A stretch of DNA of 64,000 nt from Bacillota bacterium (GTDB taxonomy: Bacteria > Bacillota > UBA4882 > UBA8346). Positions 8,272 through 16,093 of this stretch are shown one piece after another. Each line of letters begins with the position of its first letter. Position 1 is the first letter of the stretch. Under the pieces are notes generated by a model, which saw only the letters and a list, made by a program, of their open reading frames with translations, did no database searches and had not been told where the DNA came from. The stretch lies in assembly GCA_023402395.1 (NCBI GenBank), contig JAEYGI010000040.1, positions 620,001 through 684,000 on the forward strand. The letters run 5' to 3'. A program made the position numbers and the translations under genes.

Positions 8272-8332
8272 TGCTATATAAACAAGTCCAGATAAGTTAG
8301 GGAATCTCCTAAATACTTATCCGACGAGACGC

Positions 8333-8360
8333 TTGAAATTGATTTCGGCCCTGATATAAT
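8333..8360 (+). promoter_or_regulatory. Promoter of the HAD phosphatase gene
   Basis: TTGAAA at 8333-8338, 16-base spacer, TATAAT at 8355-8360 preceded by TGA (extended -10); about 80 bases upstream of the ATG. Confidence 0.75.
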
Positions 8361-8448
8361 CAAGTTATAGCGTACCATCCATCATAGGTTCATTAAAGAA
8401 ACCAACTATGGGCGGTATTAACGTTCTAAATCCTTCCGGAGGAACTTT

Positions 8449-9288
8449 ATGCGTTTATACATCTCCGATCTTGACGGCACTTTGTTGAATTCACGACAAG
8501 AGTTAAGCCCCTCAACCATTCAAATCATCAACCGGTGTCTTGCCGCCGGTTTGAAGTTCACCATCGCCACCGCCCGTTCGTTGGATTCAGCCGGTCCGAT
8601 TATCACGCCGCTCAACCTGCAACTGCCGCTGATTTTAAATAACGGGGTGTTTGTCTATGATCCGGTACAAAAGGCGGATATCGTCGCCAACCTGCTTGAT
8701 GAGCGGATCGGATGTCTTGTTCTGAAAAAATGTGAGGAACATGGCGTGTCACCTTTGCTCTTTACTATCGATCGTCAAAATCAACGCCGAATTTTCTACC
8801 GGGGGATATTTCATCACGGCCAGGAAGTGTATATCAACGAACGGTTGGCCAAAAACGACCGGCGCTTAACGCGGATTGAAGATCTATCCGGATGCCTGAC
8901 GCCTCAGCTGCAAATTATTACCATCGTCCTTATTGGCGAAGCGGATTCATTAGCTCCGGTTCACCGGGAACTAAGGGAATATCCCGGGATCGGCTGCCAT
9001 TTTACCCGGGATATTTACTCCGGGGCTTACTGGTTGGAGATCGCCCACCATAATGCCACCAAATACTGGGCAGCCCAATATTTAAAGTCCTATTTGGGAG
9101 CCGATCTGTTGATCTGCTTTGGCGATAACTTAAATGATCTGCCGCTGTTTCAGGCGGCCGATTCCTGTTACGCGGTGGAAAACGCTCATATCACCTTAAA
9201 AGAGAACGCTACCGGAGTTATCGGGACCAACGACCAAAATGGGGTGGCTGAGTTTATCCGGGCCGCATTTGAGGAGAAACCCGCCTGA
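8449..9288 (+). CDS. Cof-type HAD-superfamily sugar/nucleotide phosphatase
   Basis: Predicted cytosolic phosphatase, 279 aa. HAD motif I is SDLDGTLLNS (nucleophile Asp near residue 8), motif II TIATARS near residue 45, and motif IV GDNLNDLPLFQAA near residue 225; the IIB cap lies between. These and the length match the Cof/YwpJ subfamily that acts on sugar phosphates or flavin precursors; the substrate is not predictable. The ATG follows a GGAGG ribosome site (TCCGGAGGAACTTT). It is preceded by its own promoter and array C and followed by a long spacer, so it is probably monocistronic. Confidence 0.9.
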   Translation: MRLYISDLDGTLLNSRQELSPSTIQIINRCLAAGLKFTIATARSLDSAGPIITPLNLQLPLILNNGVFVYDPVQKADIVANLLDERIGCLVLKKCEEHGVSPLLFTIDRQNQRRIFYRGIFHHGQEVYINERLAKNDRRLTRIEDLSGCLTPQLQIITIVLIGEADSLAPVHRELREYPGIGCHFTRDIYSGAYWLEIAHHNATKYWAAQYLKSYLGADLLICFGDNLNDLPLFQAADSCYAVENAHITLKENATGVIGTNDQNGVAEFIRAAFEEKPA

Positions 9289-9412
9289 AATTGTTATCAT
9301 TACGGTCATGTCTAGGGAGCTCCGATGAGTTAAACGGCGCCCAACATAGAGTTTGGCCACGATTGCCAGAATCCGCCGAAGGCTGTCGAATCTGGTAATC
9401 AGATGATGAATT

Positions 9413-9441
9413 GGATGACCGGAGAGTAAATCCGGTCATCC
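9413..9441 (+). other. Perfect 11-bp hairpin
   Basis: GGATGACCGGA, 7-base loop GAGTAAA, TCCGGTCATCC. No T run follows, so a simple intrinsic terminator is doubtful; it may still end or protect the upstream HAD transcript. Confidence 0.5.
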
Positions 9442-9490
9442 GGCAACCCGCTGTTCCATCCATTGCCATTGCAACGGCGCTTACAAATAA

Positions 9491-9700
9491 TTGACGGGGA
9501 ACCTTTCCCCTTACTCATTTAGTTACTGAAAATTGACCGGCATTCGATGCCGTAGTTACGGGGATGACACCAAATTGACAGGCAACGATTGCCGCAACTG
9601 CGGCAATGAGCGCCCTAGTTCCGGCAATCGCTGCCGTGGCTCCGGCATTCAATGCCGTTGCTTCGGTGGCAGATGCCGCATCTCCGGCGGTGTGTGCCGG
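9491..9700 (+). repeat. 21-bp phased tandem array A with one small dyad per unit
   Basis: Ten consecutive 21-base units starting at 9491. A typical unit is a variable 5-base start, then CGGCA, about five bases, TGCCG. The dyad arms co-vary: GGGGAA/TTCCCC in the unit at 9491, CGGCAT/ATGCCG at 9533, GGCAA/TTGCC at 9575, CGGCA/TGCCG at 9617, CGGCATT/AATGCCG at 9638, CCGGC/GCCGG at 9680. The block is preceded by ACAAATAA. The first five units align one to one with the first five of array B (about 75 of 105 positions identical by hand count). One frame reads as GNxCRxx heptads but carries a TGA in unit two and has no ribosome site. Confidence 0.8.
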
Positions 9701-9918
9701 AGAATATGCTGTTAGCGCTGCGACTCGCCCAATCGCTTCAATACCATTTTCCCCTCGCCCGCTTCGATTTGAAATTCCTTTTTATTGTTTACTGCTGCAA
9801 AACAAATAATGATAATAATGAACGGCGGCGCGCAAGGCTTGCGCGGACGGCTGAAATATGTCATGCTGTTAGTAATGAAGGTTTGCGTTAACGCTTCAAA
9901 AGGAGGCGGATTGTTTCA

Positions 9919-10746
9919 ATGATTGAATTACCCGAAGCGGTGACCTTGGCGCGGCAGATCAATGATGCGCTTGCCGGGAAGCGAATCATGACAGTTACCG
10001 CGGCTCACTCTCCGCATAAGTTCGCCTGGTATTGCGGAGATCCCCAAAATTATCACGGACTGCTCGCGGACAAGAGCATCGCCGTTGCGGCCGGATACGG
10101 GGGAATGGTCGAGATCAGAGCCGGAGAGGCCGTCCTTTTGATCGGCGACGGCGTGGGGCTTCGCTATCACCGGCCCAACGAGGCGCGGCCGGAAAAGCAT
10201 CAAGTCTTGATCGAGTTCGGTGACGGCGCCGCTCTCAGCGCTTCGGTGCAAATGTACGGCGGCCTGTGGTGCTTCCGGGACGGCAAATTTGAAAATCCTT
10301 ATTACCGGATTGCCAGGGAAAAACCGTCCCCATTATCGGGACGGTTTGATCGAGCCTATTTTGAAGGGCTGCTATCCGGGGCCGATCTCCGCAAACTGAG
10401 CGCCAAGGCGTTTCTCGCCACCGAACAGAGAATACCGGGGCTCGGCAATGGAGTCTTGCAAGAGATTTTATGGGTTGCGGCCATTCACCCCAAGCGCAAA
10501 ATGGAGTCCTTGTCCGCACCGGAACGGGATGGGTTATTTCAGGCGGTGAAAATCGTGCTCTCCGGCATGGCGGACCAAGGCGGCCGGGATACCGAGAAAG
10601 ATCTCTTCGGCAAACAGGGCGGATACAAAACCGTCATGAGCAAGAACGGAATGGGAGTGCCTTGCCCGCGTTGCGGCGGAATGGTGAAAAAAGAAACCTA
10701 TCTGGGCGGCAGCGTGTATTATTGCGAGAACTGCCAGACGGTTTAA
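9919..10746 (+). CDS. Fpg/Nei-family protein lacking the N-terminal catalytic proline
   Basis: Related to formamidopyrimidine-DNA glycosylase and endonuclease VIII, base-excision repair enzymes that use the N-terminal Pro as nucleophile. The 275-aa protein keeps the family layout: N-terminal xELPE, a helix-two-turn-helix region (ATEQRIPGLGNGVLQEILWVAAIHP, about residues 165-190) and a C-terminal zinc finger CPRCGG...YYCENCQ. Residue 2 is Ile instead of Pro (MIELPEA), so the usual Schiff-base chemistry cannot occur as in Fpg. The start is well fixed by AAGGAGG a few bases upstream. It could be a DNA-binding relative with another activity, or use another residue. A similar Pro-lacking subgroup exists in clostridia (recollection). 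Confidence 0.8.
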   Translation: MIELPEAVTLARQINDALAGKRIMTVTAAHSPHKFAWYCGDPQNYHGLLADKSIAVAAGYGGMVEIRAGEAVLLIGDGVGLRYHRPNEARPEKHQVLIEFGDGAALSASVQMYGGLWCFRDGKFENPYYRIAREKPSPLSGRFDRAYFEGLLSGADLRKLSAKAFLATEQRIPGLGNGVLQEILWVAAIHPKRKMESLSAPERDGLFQAVKIVLSGMADQGGRDTEKDLFGKQGGYKTVMSKNGMGVPCPRCGGMVKKETYLGGSVYYCENCQTV

Positions 10747-10748
10747 AT

Positions 10749-11804
10749 TTAAAGGGCGGGCTTCCACCGGAACACTCCGTTTTCCAAGGGAAACACATTT
10801 AAGAACCGGTTCCGCTCATGACGGTAGATGACTTTGCGGCGGAGCTTCTTAAGAAAGCGCTCTTTTGGCCAAGGAAGTTTTTCATAATAATATTGAAGCC
10901 CTACTTGCCAGAATTCTTGCGGCCAGCAAAGCAGGATATGCAACACTTCGGTCTCATCCGGCGCCAGCGCGTTGCCGGAATGATACTCGGCAACGATGAA
11001 CCGGCCGAGCTCCGGGTCCCAATCGTGATATTTCAAATTGCGGACCAGCAAGTTGATGAGATCGTGGACGCGCAGATCTTGAAGGCAATAATCAAAATCG
11101 ACCAATGCCAGACCGCCGTCATTCATTTGCAGCACATTCCGTCCGGAATAGTCATGATGGCAAAAATCCCGCCGCTCGTAGCTTTTCCGGGAAACCTCCG
11201 GATAGGCCGAACGGAGCAGGGCTTCCAAGCTTTTTACCCCCTGGCGGTAAAAAGGTTCGAAATGACGAAGGTAGAGCCGACTGAATTCGGAGTGTTCTTT
11301 CTCCTGAAACGCCAGTCTGCGGAAATCTTCCATCTGACGGAGGCGCGCTTCCAATTTGGCCGGCCAGTTTAACCAGACGGACCGGGCGGGTGCCTGAGCC
11401 TGAGGCGAAAAACCGGCGCCGCAACGATGAAAATCCGCCAAGTAGCGAATAGCCAGACGCAGATCCTCGGGCGCCTCAAAGTCCAGCTCACGGCTGAAGA
11501 ACCAATCGGTCATGATATAGCGGTCCGGACCGTGCTCGACGAAAGGCTCCCCCGCCGGGCCGGGATCGAACAGCGGGACGGTTTGAAATCCTTGCTGGGA
11601 CAGGTAAGTCAAGGCCTCCGCGATAAATCGCAAGTCGTCCGGAGCGAGTTTGGTCCGTTTTAGATACTTGTAGCCGGCGTCCGTTTCCAATAAACAGACT
11701 TTGCGGTGGTTTTCCAATTTGCGAAGGGTTCGCCCGTATTGGGCGACGATCTCCGCAATCTCGGCGAGTTGAGCGGGCTCCGGCCTCAAATCGGATGGAA
11801 TCAT
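10749..11804 (-). CDS. CotS-family spore coat kinase-like protein (copy 1)
   Basis: Member of the CotS/YsxE/YutH family, related to aminoglycoside phosphotransferase and choline kinases and associated with the spore coat in Bacillus. The 351-aa product has the kinase-like catalytic loop FCHHDYSGRNVL near residue 217 and the metal-binding LVDFDYC near residue 235. The C-terminal pattern WPQEFWQVGLQYYYEKLPW is shared with its three paralogues here. It is the last gene of a three-gene minus-strand operon whose members overlap by ATGA; GGGAGA precedes its ATG. Substrate unknown; the intact His-Asp-Asn loop and DFD suggest that it may be catalytic. Confidence 0.88.
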   Translation of the reverse strand: MIPSDLRPEPAQLAEIAEIVAQYGRTLRKLENHRKVCLLETDAGYKYLKRTKLAPDDLRFIAEALTYLSQQGFQTVPLFDPGPAGEPFVEHGPDRYIMTDWFFSRELDFEAPEDLRLAIRYLADFHRCGAGFSPQAQAPARSVWLNWPAKLEARLRQMEDFRRLAFQEKEHSEFSRLYLRHFEPFYRQGVKSLEALLRSAYPEVSRKSYERRDFCHHDYSGRNVLQMNDGGLALVDFDYCLQDLRVHDLINLLVRNLKYHDWDPELGRFIVAEYHSGNALAPDETEVLHILLCWPQEFWQVGLQYYYEKLPWPKERFLKKLRRKVIYRHERNRFLNVFPLENGVFRWKPAL

Positions 11805-12814
11805 GAGTGTTCTCCCGCCAGATATGCGCCGAATTCACGTTGAAACCGGTCAAACGCTTCGCGGTTGCGCAAATATTTTTGGAATTTCTCCAGCGACCGT
11901 TCCGGAGTGTGCCGGCCGTGATTATGAAAATGGCGGATTGACAAACGCCAGAATTTCTGGGGGAAATTGAGCGCCGCTCCCATTACCGCCAGTTCCTGCT
12001 CATTCAGCGGTTGAATCTGTTGATAGGCGTCGATAACCGAACGGGCTGCGGTGAAACTCCACTGGTACTTTTTGAGCACCCTGCGGATAAATTTGATCAG
12101 ATCCATCAGCGGCAGATCCAGGCGGCAACTATCGAAGTCGATCATGAAGACCCGGTGGTCCGGGCCGATGATGAAGTTGCGGGCCGCCGGATCGCCATGG
12201 CAGAAATGCTTGGTTTCCCGCGCCTTGGCCACCAGGGCGTCGTATGCGGTCCGTTCTATTTTCGCGATGGCCTGTTCCGCCATTTCCAGATAAAAGTCGG
12301 CATGTTTGAGATAAAGCTCCGCAAAGGGGTCTTCGGAACTTTCTTTCGCCAATCGCTTGAAATTCTGAAGGTCGCGGTGACGTTCAACGAAATGCCGAGC
12401 CCATTTTCCAAGCTGCTCCCGTTGATTGGCTCCCGGTGGCGGCAGAAATCCCTTGGTTTTTTGATGAAAGTCGGCGAAAATACGGGTGGAGTCGACTAGC
12501 TCGGAGCAGTTCTGAAAGTCGCATTGGCGGCCTTCGATCCAATCGAACAGCGTATAGGCGTTCATACCGTCAACGACATAGGTTCGTCCATCCAGCGTGG
12601 GAAGATAGGGTACCATCGAGGTGAACCCGGAACGAATCAGGTGCGCGATGGCGTGATGGACATAGAGCAGGCGCTTGGGCTTTAGTGGCGATATTTTTAA
12701 ATTTTTGACCCCTTGATCGGTTTGGACTTTGTAAACATCCTTGATTTTTTCCCAGTCATGGGTCTTCAATCCCCAATATTGCAACAGGGTATCCAGTTGA
12801 AGGTTTTGATTCAT
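11801..12814 (-). CDS. CotS-family spore coat kinase-like protein (copy 2)
   Basis: Second of the overlapping minus-strand set, 337 aa. Catalytic loop FCHGDPAARNFII near residue 207 (the Gly-Asp-Pro form is closest to APH kinases) and MIDFDSC near residue 226. It shares the C-terminal FPQKFWRLSIRHFHNHG block with the neighbours. Translation is probably coupled to copy 3 through the ATGA overlap at 12811-12814, although GGGAGG six bases before its ATG allows independent initiation. Sequence identity between the copies is low, so these are old duplicates. Confidence 0.88.
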   Translation of the reverse strand: MNQNLQLDTLLQYWGLKTHDWEKIKDVYKVQTDQGVKNLKISPLKPKRLLYVHHAIAHLIRSGFTSMVPYLPTLDGRTYVVDGMNAYTLFDWIEGRQCDFQNCSELVDSTRIFADFHQKTKGFLPPPGANQREQLGKWARHFVERHRDLQNFKRLAKESSEDPFAELYLKHADFYLEMAEQAIAKIERTAYDALVAKARETKHFCHGDPAARNFIIGPDHRVFMIDFDSCRLDLPLMDLIKFIRRVLKKYQWSFTAARSVIDAYQQIQPLNEQELAVMGAALNFPQKFWRLSIRHFHNHGRHTPERSLEKFQKYLRNREAFDRFQREFGAYLAGEHS

Positions 12815-13821
12815 TCCATACCTCCCGGGCAGCGGCCCGTCAATTCTTTCAATTCCGGCAGCAGTTCCGCTAAGAAGGTCAGCCGCGCCTGCTCCTCAGC
12901 GGCAATTTCCCACAATCTCCCGGCAAATCGCCGTTCGCTCCAATCCAACCGTTCCTGAAACCGCTGGCTGCAAATTCTCCAAAAACGCTGCGGGAATACC
13001 ATCATATGCACCAGGAAGTTTAATTCCCGATCGTTCAGGCTTCTGACCGAGGAGTAATGGTTGATCAGTTCATCGAAAATACGGCGATTCCACTGGTTTA
13101 GTTTTAATATCCGCTGAGAGAGCGTAGCCAGTTCCCGGACGAATACCCCGCAGCCGGAGAGTTCATAGTCGATTAGAATCCACTGCCTTGCCATTATGAT
13201 ATTGCGGGGAGCCGGATCGTTGTGACAGAAGCCATATTGATCCGTTTCAAGCTGCCAGGCTTCAAACCCGGATGCCGCCAATCCGTTAAGCGCCAGCCGG
13301 GCCTGGGCGAGATAATATTCAATTTGTTTCTGGATAGCGCGGTCAACCCGGTTGCTGGCCCGTCTTTCCAGCGAATCGCGCAGATTCTCCAAAAAATTGG
13401 TCCGTTCCCGGCAGGTTTCAAACCAATTTTCAAGCTCCGGCTTTGGAAACGATCGAACGGCGGCCGCGGCCCGGTGCAGACTTCCGTACAGCGCCACCGC
13501 AGTTTTCCGTTGATAAGTATCGGAGAACGATGGATGATTTCCTTCCATCCAGCGGCTCAGGATATATCGTTTGCCGGCGGCAGTCACAAACGGGTGGCCG
13601 CTTTGAGCGGGAAGAACCGGCAGCAGTCCGGAAAATCCGGATTCCGATAACCCGTTGATGACCGTGGCCAGCCAGGTCAGCTCGCCCGGATTGCGACCGG
13701 TTCGTTTCAAACCGTAAATCCCGCTCGGATCGGAAATTTTCCATACCGGGCCGCACGGTTTGATTTCTATCGGTTCCAGCCGGTATTCCCGGCGAATGAC
13801 CGGCAATAGCTCCTGGATCAT
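12811..13821 (-). CDS. CotS-family spore coat kinase-like protein (copy 3)
   Basis: First gene of the minus-strand operon, 336 aa. Catalytic loop GFCHNDPAPRNIIM near residue 200. The metal motif is LIDYELSG near residue 216, that is DYE instead of DFD, a change that may weaken or alter metal binding. A TTG at 13827 is in frame, but GGGGG at 13828-13832 is better spaced for the ATG at 13821. The 104-bp gap to the divergent plus-strand set must carry promoters in both directions; sporulation-specific sites were looked for but none is convincing. Confidence 0.86.
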   Translation of the reverse strand: MIQELLPVIRREYRLEPIEIKPCGPVWKISDPSGIYGLKRTGRNPGELTWLATVINGLSESGFSGLLPVLPAQSGHPFVTAAGKRYILSRWMEGNHPSFSDTYQRKTAVALYGSLHRAAAAVRSFPKPELENWFETCRERTNFLENLRDSLERRASNRVDRAIQKQIEYYLAQARLALNGLAASGFEAWQLETDQYGFCHNDPAPRNIIMARQWILIDYELSGCGVFVRELATLSQRILKLNQWNRRIFDELINHYSSVRSLNDRELNFLVHMMVFPQRFWRICSQRFQERLDWSERRFAGRLWEIAAEEQARLTFLAELLPELKELTGRCPGGME

Positions 13822-13925
13822 CTCCAACCCCCGAACTAAATAATATATTCTATGAAAATCCCGGCCGTTGTGTCAGTTCCCATTTGACTTTGGCATGAAT
13901 ACCATAAGACCGGGGGTGTTAGCGG

Positions 13926-14093
13926 ATGGGAAATCCGTTCAAACATATCCGGCATCTTGATCAAAAGATTTTTCTGGGAATTCTCGGACTGGAACTGTTA
14001 AAGACGTTAATCGTGCCTAACCCGCTTGATGTTTTGATCCTTACCGGATTGATCATTGTCTTTGTGTTGTGGTTCGGCGATGATCTGTGCTGA
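13926..14093 (+). CDS. Small predicted membrane protein (55 aa)
   Basis: Unrecognised small ORF: a charged start with HIRHLDQK, then two hydrophobic stretches (FLGILGLELLKTLIV, and about residues 35-50) and an acidic GDD near the end. GGGGGTG at 13912-13918 lies seven bases before the ATG. It overlaps the in-frame upstream extension of the fourth CotS-like gene but not its chosen start. Position at the head of a spore-coat gene set suggests a small sporulation membrane peptide (inference). Not confirmed as expressed. Confidence 0.55.
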   Translation: MGNPFKHIRHLDQKIFLGILGLELLKTLIVPNPLDVLILTGLIIVFVLWFGDDLC

Positions 14094-14103
14094 AGCGGGC
14101 GGA

Positions 14104-15054
14104 ATGAGCCAATCCATTCTGGATGCTTACGGAGCGACAGGCGCGGTAAGACGTCACCGAACCGTAGATCTGCTCCCGGAAAAGGGTGGGGCGGGAAGGG
14201 TGCTGAAGCGATTATCCGTAGGCGCGCTGCAGGCACTATTGATCACGGAGCTGTTGGAGAGTGGGCGCGATTGCCCGGTGTTACCGAAGGTTTTTCGGCC
14301 CCGGTCCGGGCGGCCATATTTGTGGCTTCATGGTAACCGCTATCTGTTTACGGAGTTGCTCGACGGAAAAGAGGCTGATTACCGGCGGGCTGAAGATTTG
14401 CATGCGGCTATCGCCGCGATGCGGCGTTTTCATGATTGTGGGCGGCGGCTAATTGTTGACAACCCTAATCGCTGGATGACCATTCGAATTAATTTGGAAC
14501 AAATCTGGCGGGTCCGGATTGGAGAAATGGAAGCCTGCCGGAGTATGGCGATACGATCTCGCACACCATGGAGCAAACAATATTTAAAACTGTTTCATCA
14601 CTATTGCCAGCAAGCGCATCGGGCCATTTGCGAATTATGGAATTCCACTTTTGAGCCGATGGAAACCATCTGTTATCACGATTGGGCATTTCACAATGTG
14701 CTCATTCGGGGAAAGGAAGCCCGGCTGGTGGATTTTGATTACATCATCGTCGATCATCCCGTCCATGACAAGACCAATTTAATCGGAAGATACCTGCGAT
14801 TGTTCCAATGGTCGGCCGACGCATTGCTCCGGGCGCTTTGGAATTTTGACCGCTTTTACGGCTGGCGCCGTGGTGAGTTGCGATTGCTTCGTACGTATTT
14901 AACCTTTCCGTATGACTTCTGGATTCTCGGCCGGCAGTATTTTATCGAGCGCCAGCCGTGGAGCCGGTCGTATTATCAGGAGCAGTGGGACCGGAAGATT
15001 GCTCCTTACGGAGCCCGCGAACGGATTCTGGAGCTGCTGTCCGAAATTGAGTGA
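14104..15054 (+). CDS. CotS-family spore coat kinase-like protein (copy 4, divergent)
   Basis: Fourth paralogue, on the opposite strand to copies 1-3; 316 aa from the ATG at 14104. Catalytic loop ICYHDWAFHNVLI near residue 191 and LVDFDYIIVDHPVHD near residue 210. The C-terminal LTFPYDFWILGRQYFIERQPW matches the block in the other copies. In-frame alternative starts at 14056 (TTG) and 14080 (ATG) would overlap the small ORF. It ends in GTGA, overlapping the start of the following PHP gene, so the two are cotranscribed. Confidence 0.85.
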   Translation: MSQSILDAYGATGAVRRHRTVDLLPEKGGAGRVLKRLSVGALQALLITELLESGRDCPVLPKVFRPRSGRPYLWLHGNRYLFTELLDGKEADYRRAEDLHAAIAAMRRFHDCGRRLIVDNPNRWMTIRINLEQIWRVRIGEMEACRSMAIRSRTPWSKQYLKLFHHYCQQAHRAICELWNSTFEPMETICYHDWAFHNVLIRGKEARLVDFDYIIVDHPVHDKTNLIGRYLRLFQWSADALLRALWNFDRFYGWRRGELRLLRTYLTFPYDFWILGRQYFIERQPWSRSYYQEQWDRKIAPYGARERILELLSEIE

Positions 15055-15968
15055 GGCGTTGCCAATTGTTCTTTTCCGATCCATTTCCACCATGGAGGGT
15101 TTCGCAAGAACGCTGGATCACGGTTGATCTTCATATTCACAGCATCTATTCAGGAGGGATGATGAGTCCCGCCGAAATCCTGGAATTCGCCGGGCGGAGA
15201 CTGTTTGAGGCGATTGGGATCAGCGATCATTATGAGACCCGGGGCGCGCTTGAGGCCAGGTTGCATCGGGCCGCTGACAGGAGTTTACCGGAAGTCATTA
15301 TTTCTCAAGAAGTCTCCGCCGGGGATCATTTCCATTTGCTGGTGATCGGCGATGCGCAACCCTGGCCGGAGCAGAATCGTTGTCAATTATTGGACGCTTT
15401 GGCGGAACATCATCAAAAAGGGGGAGCGGTTATTTTAGCCCATCCCTGGACCATGCCGAGAACCGGATGGGCGGCGGAATATCTGAAACTGCTGCTCGAC
15501 CAGGAAATTCTCGACGGAGTGGAGATGTTAAACGCTTCGATCACCGAGTTAAGCCGGTCGGAACTGGCCGACTTGAAATGCCTATGGGAGGAAGAGTTTG
15601 CGCCGCGCCGCCTGGGGACGTTTGGAGGGTCCGATTTCCATCACCTGCGGAAGGGACAATTGATCGGCACCGGGCGGACTTATTTAAAGGTTGAAGAGCC
15701 TCACACCTTTGGAATCATGGAAGCGATTCTCGCCCGCCGCGCGGTGGCCGGTCTCTGCACCCCGGTTTGTTCCGATTTGGATTGGTTGGGGTCCGGTTTT
15801 CAGTTTTATTGCGGTTGTACTCCCTGGTATGAAGAGATCCTGCATCAGATTGATTTTCTGCGAGGTTATATCGCGACGCTCTCCGGTTCCGGACGATATC
15901 GAAAAGGATTCTTGACACGACTTCTTGCCGATGGCCAATTTCAGCAAGTGTATGACTTAATTGTTTAA
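15051..15968 (+). CDS. PHP-domain metal-dependent phosphoesterase
   Basis: Polymerase-and-histidinol-phosphatase fold hydrolase, 305 aa. Metal ligands are visible in order: DLHIHS (about residue 26), SDHYETRG, HFHLLVIG, LAHPW, and GGSDFHH near the C-terminal half. The substrate is unknown. The family-conserved region starts about 25 residues in; GTG at 15051 overlaps the upstream stop as GTGA and is chosen, but a later TTG is possible. Coupling to a CotS-like gene hints at a role in sporulation or in turnover of a phosphorylated product of that kinase (inference). Confidence 0.75.
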   Translation: MRRCQLFFSDPFPPWRVSQERWITVDLHIHSIYSGGMMSPAEILEFAGRRLFEAIGISDHYETRGALEARLHRAADRSLPEVIISQEVSAGDHFHLLVIGDAQPWPEQNRCQLLDALAEHHQKGGAVILAHPWTMPRTGWAAEYLKLLLDQEILDGVEMLNASITELSRSELADLKCLWEEEFAPRRLGTFGGSDFHHLRKGQLIGTGRTYLKVEEPHTFGIMEAILARRAVAGLCTPVCSDLDWLGSGFQFYCGCTPWYEEILHQIDFLRGYIATLSGSGRYRKGFLTRLLADGQFQQVYDLIV

Positions 15969-15976
15969 GAAAAAAT

Positions 15977-16005
15977 TTGCCTCGATCCCAAATTTTTCTT
16001 ATAAA
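15977..16005 (+). promoter_or_regulatory. Promoter of the mraZ (division/cell wall) operon
   Basis: TTGCCT at 15977-15982, 17-base spacer, TATAAA at 16000-16005. It lies some 40 bases before the MraZ boxes. Confidence 0.65.
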
Positions 16006-16044
16006 AAGGAGGATATTGGTCGATAATGGAGAATAGAGAGGGTA

Positions 16045-16074
16045 AAGTGGAGCAAAGTGGTGAATAGTGGAGAG
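16045..16074 (+). promoter_or_regulatory. MraZ binding region: three 10-bp direct repeats
   Basis: AAAGTGGAGC, AAAGTGGTGA, ATAGTGGAGA occur back to back with GTGG at exact 10-bp steps (16047, 16057, 16067), 20-50 bases before the mraZ ATG. Tandem GTGG/TGGG boxes with 10-bp spacing are the known MraZ operator, so autoregulation of the operon is expected. Confidence 0.8.
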
Positions 16075-16093
16075 ATCTTTTGAGGTATAGTGA

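Larger units (their letters stand above)
9289..9918. other. 630-bp spacer between HAD and Fpg-like genes
   Basis: No supported gene. It contains a perfect 11-bp hairpin at 9413-9441 and the ordered 21-bp array A at 9491-9700. The last 200 bases hold no recognised element apart from the ribosome site AAAAGGAGG just before 9919. ORFs of 60-79 codons here are low-complexity readings of the array. Confidence 0.6.

Noticed and set aside
13866..13912. TTGACT and CATAAG near the small ORF as a sporulation or sigma-A promoter
   Set aside because: Spacing between the elements is wrong for sigma-A, and the -10 does not fit the sigma-E or sigma-K consensus well enough.
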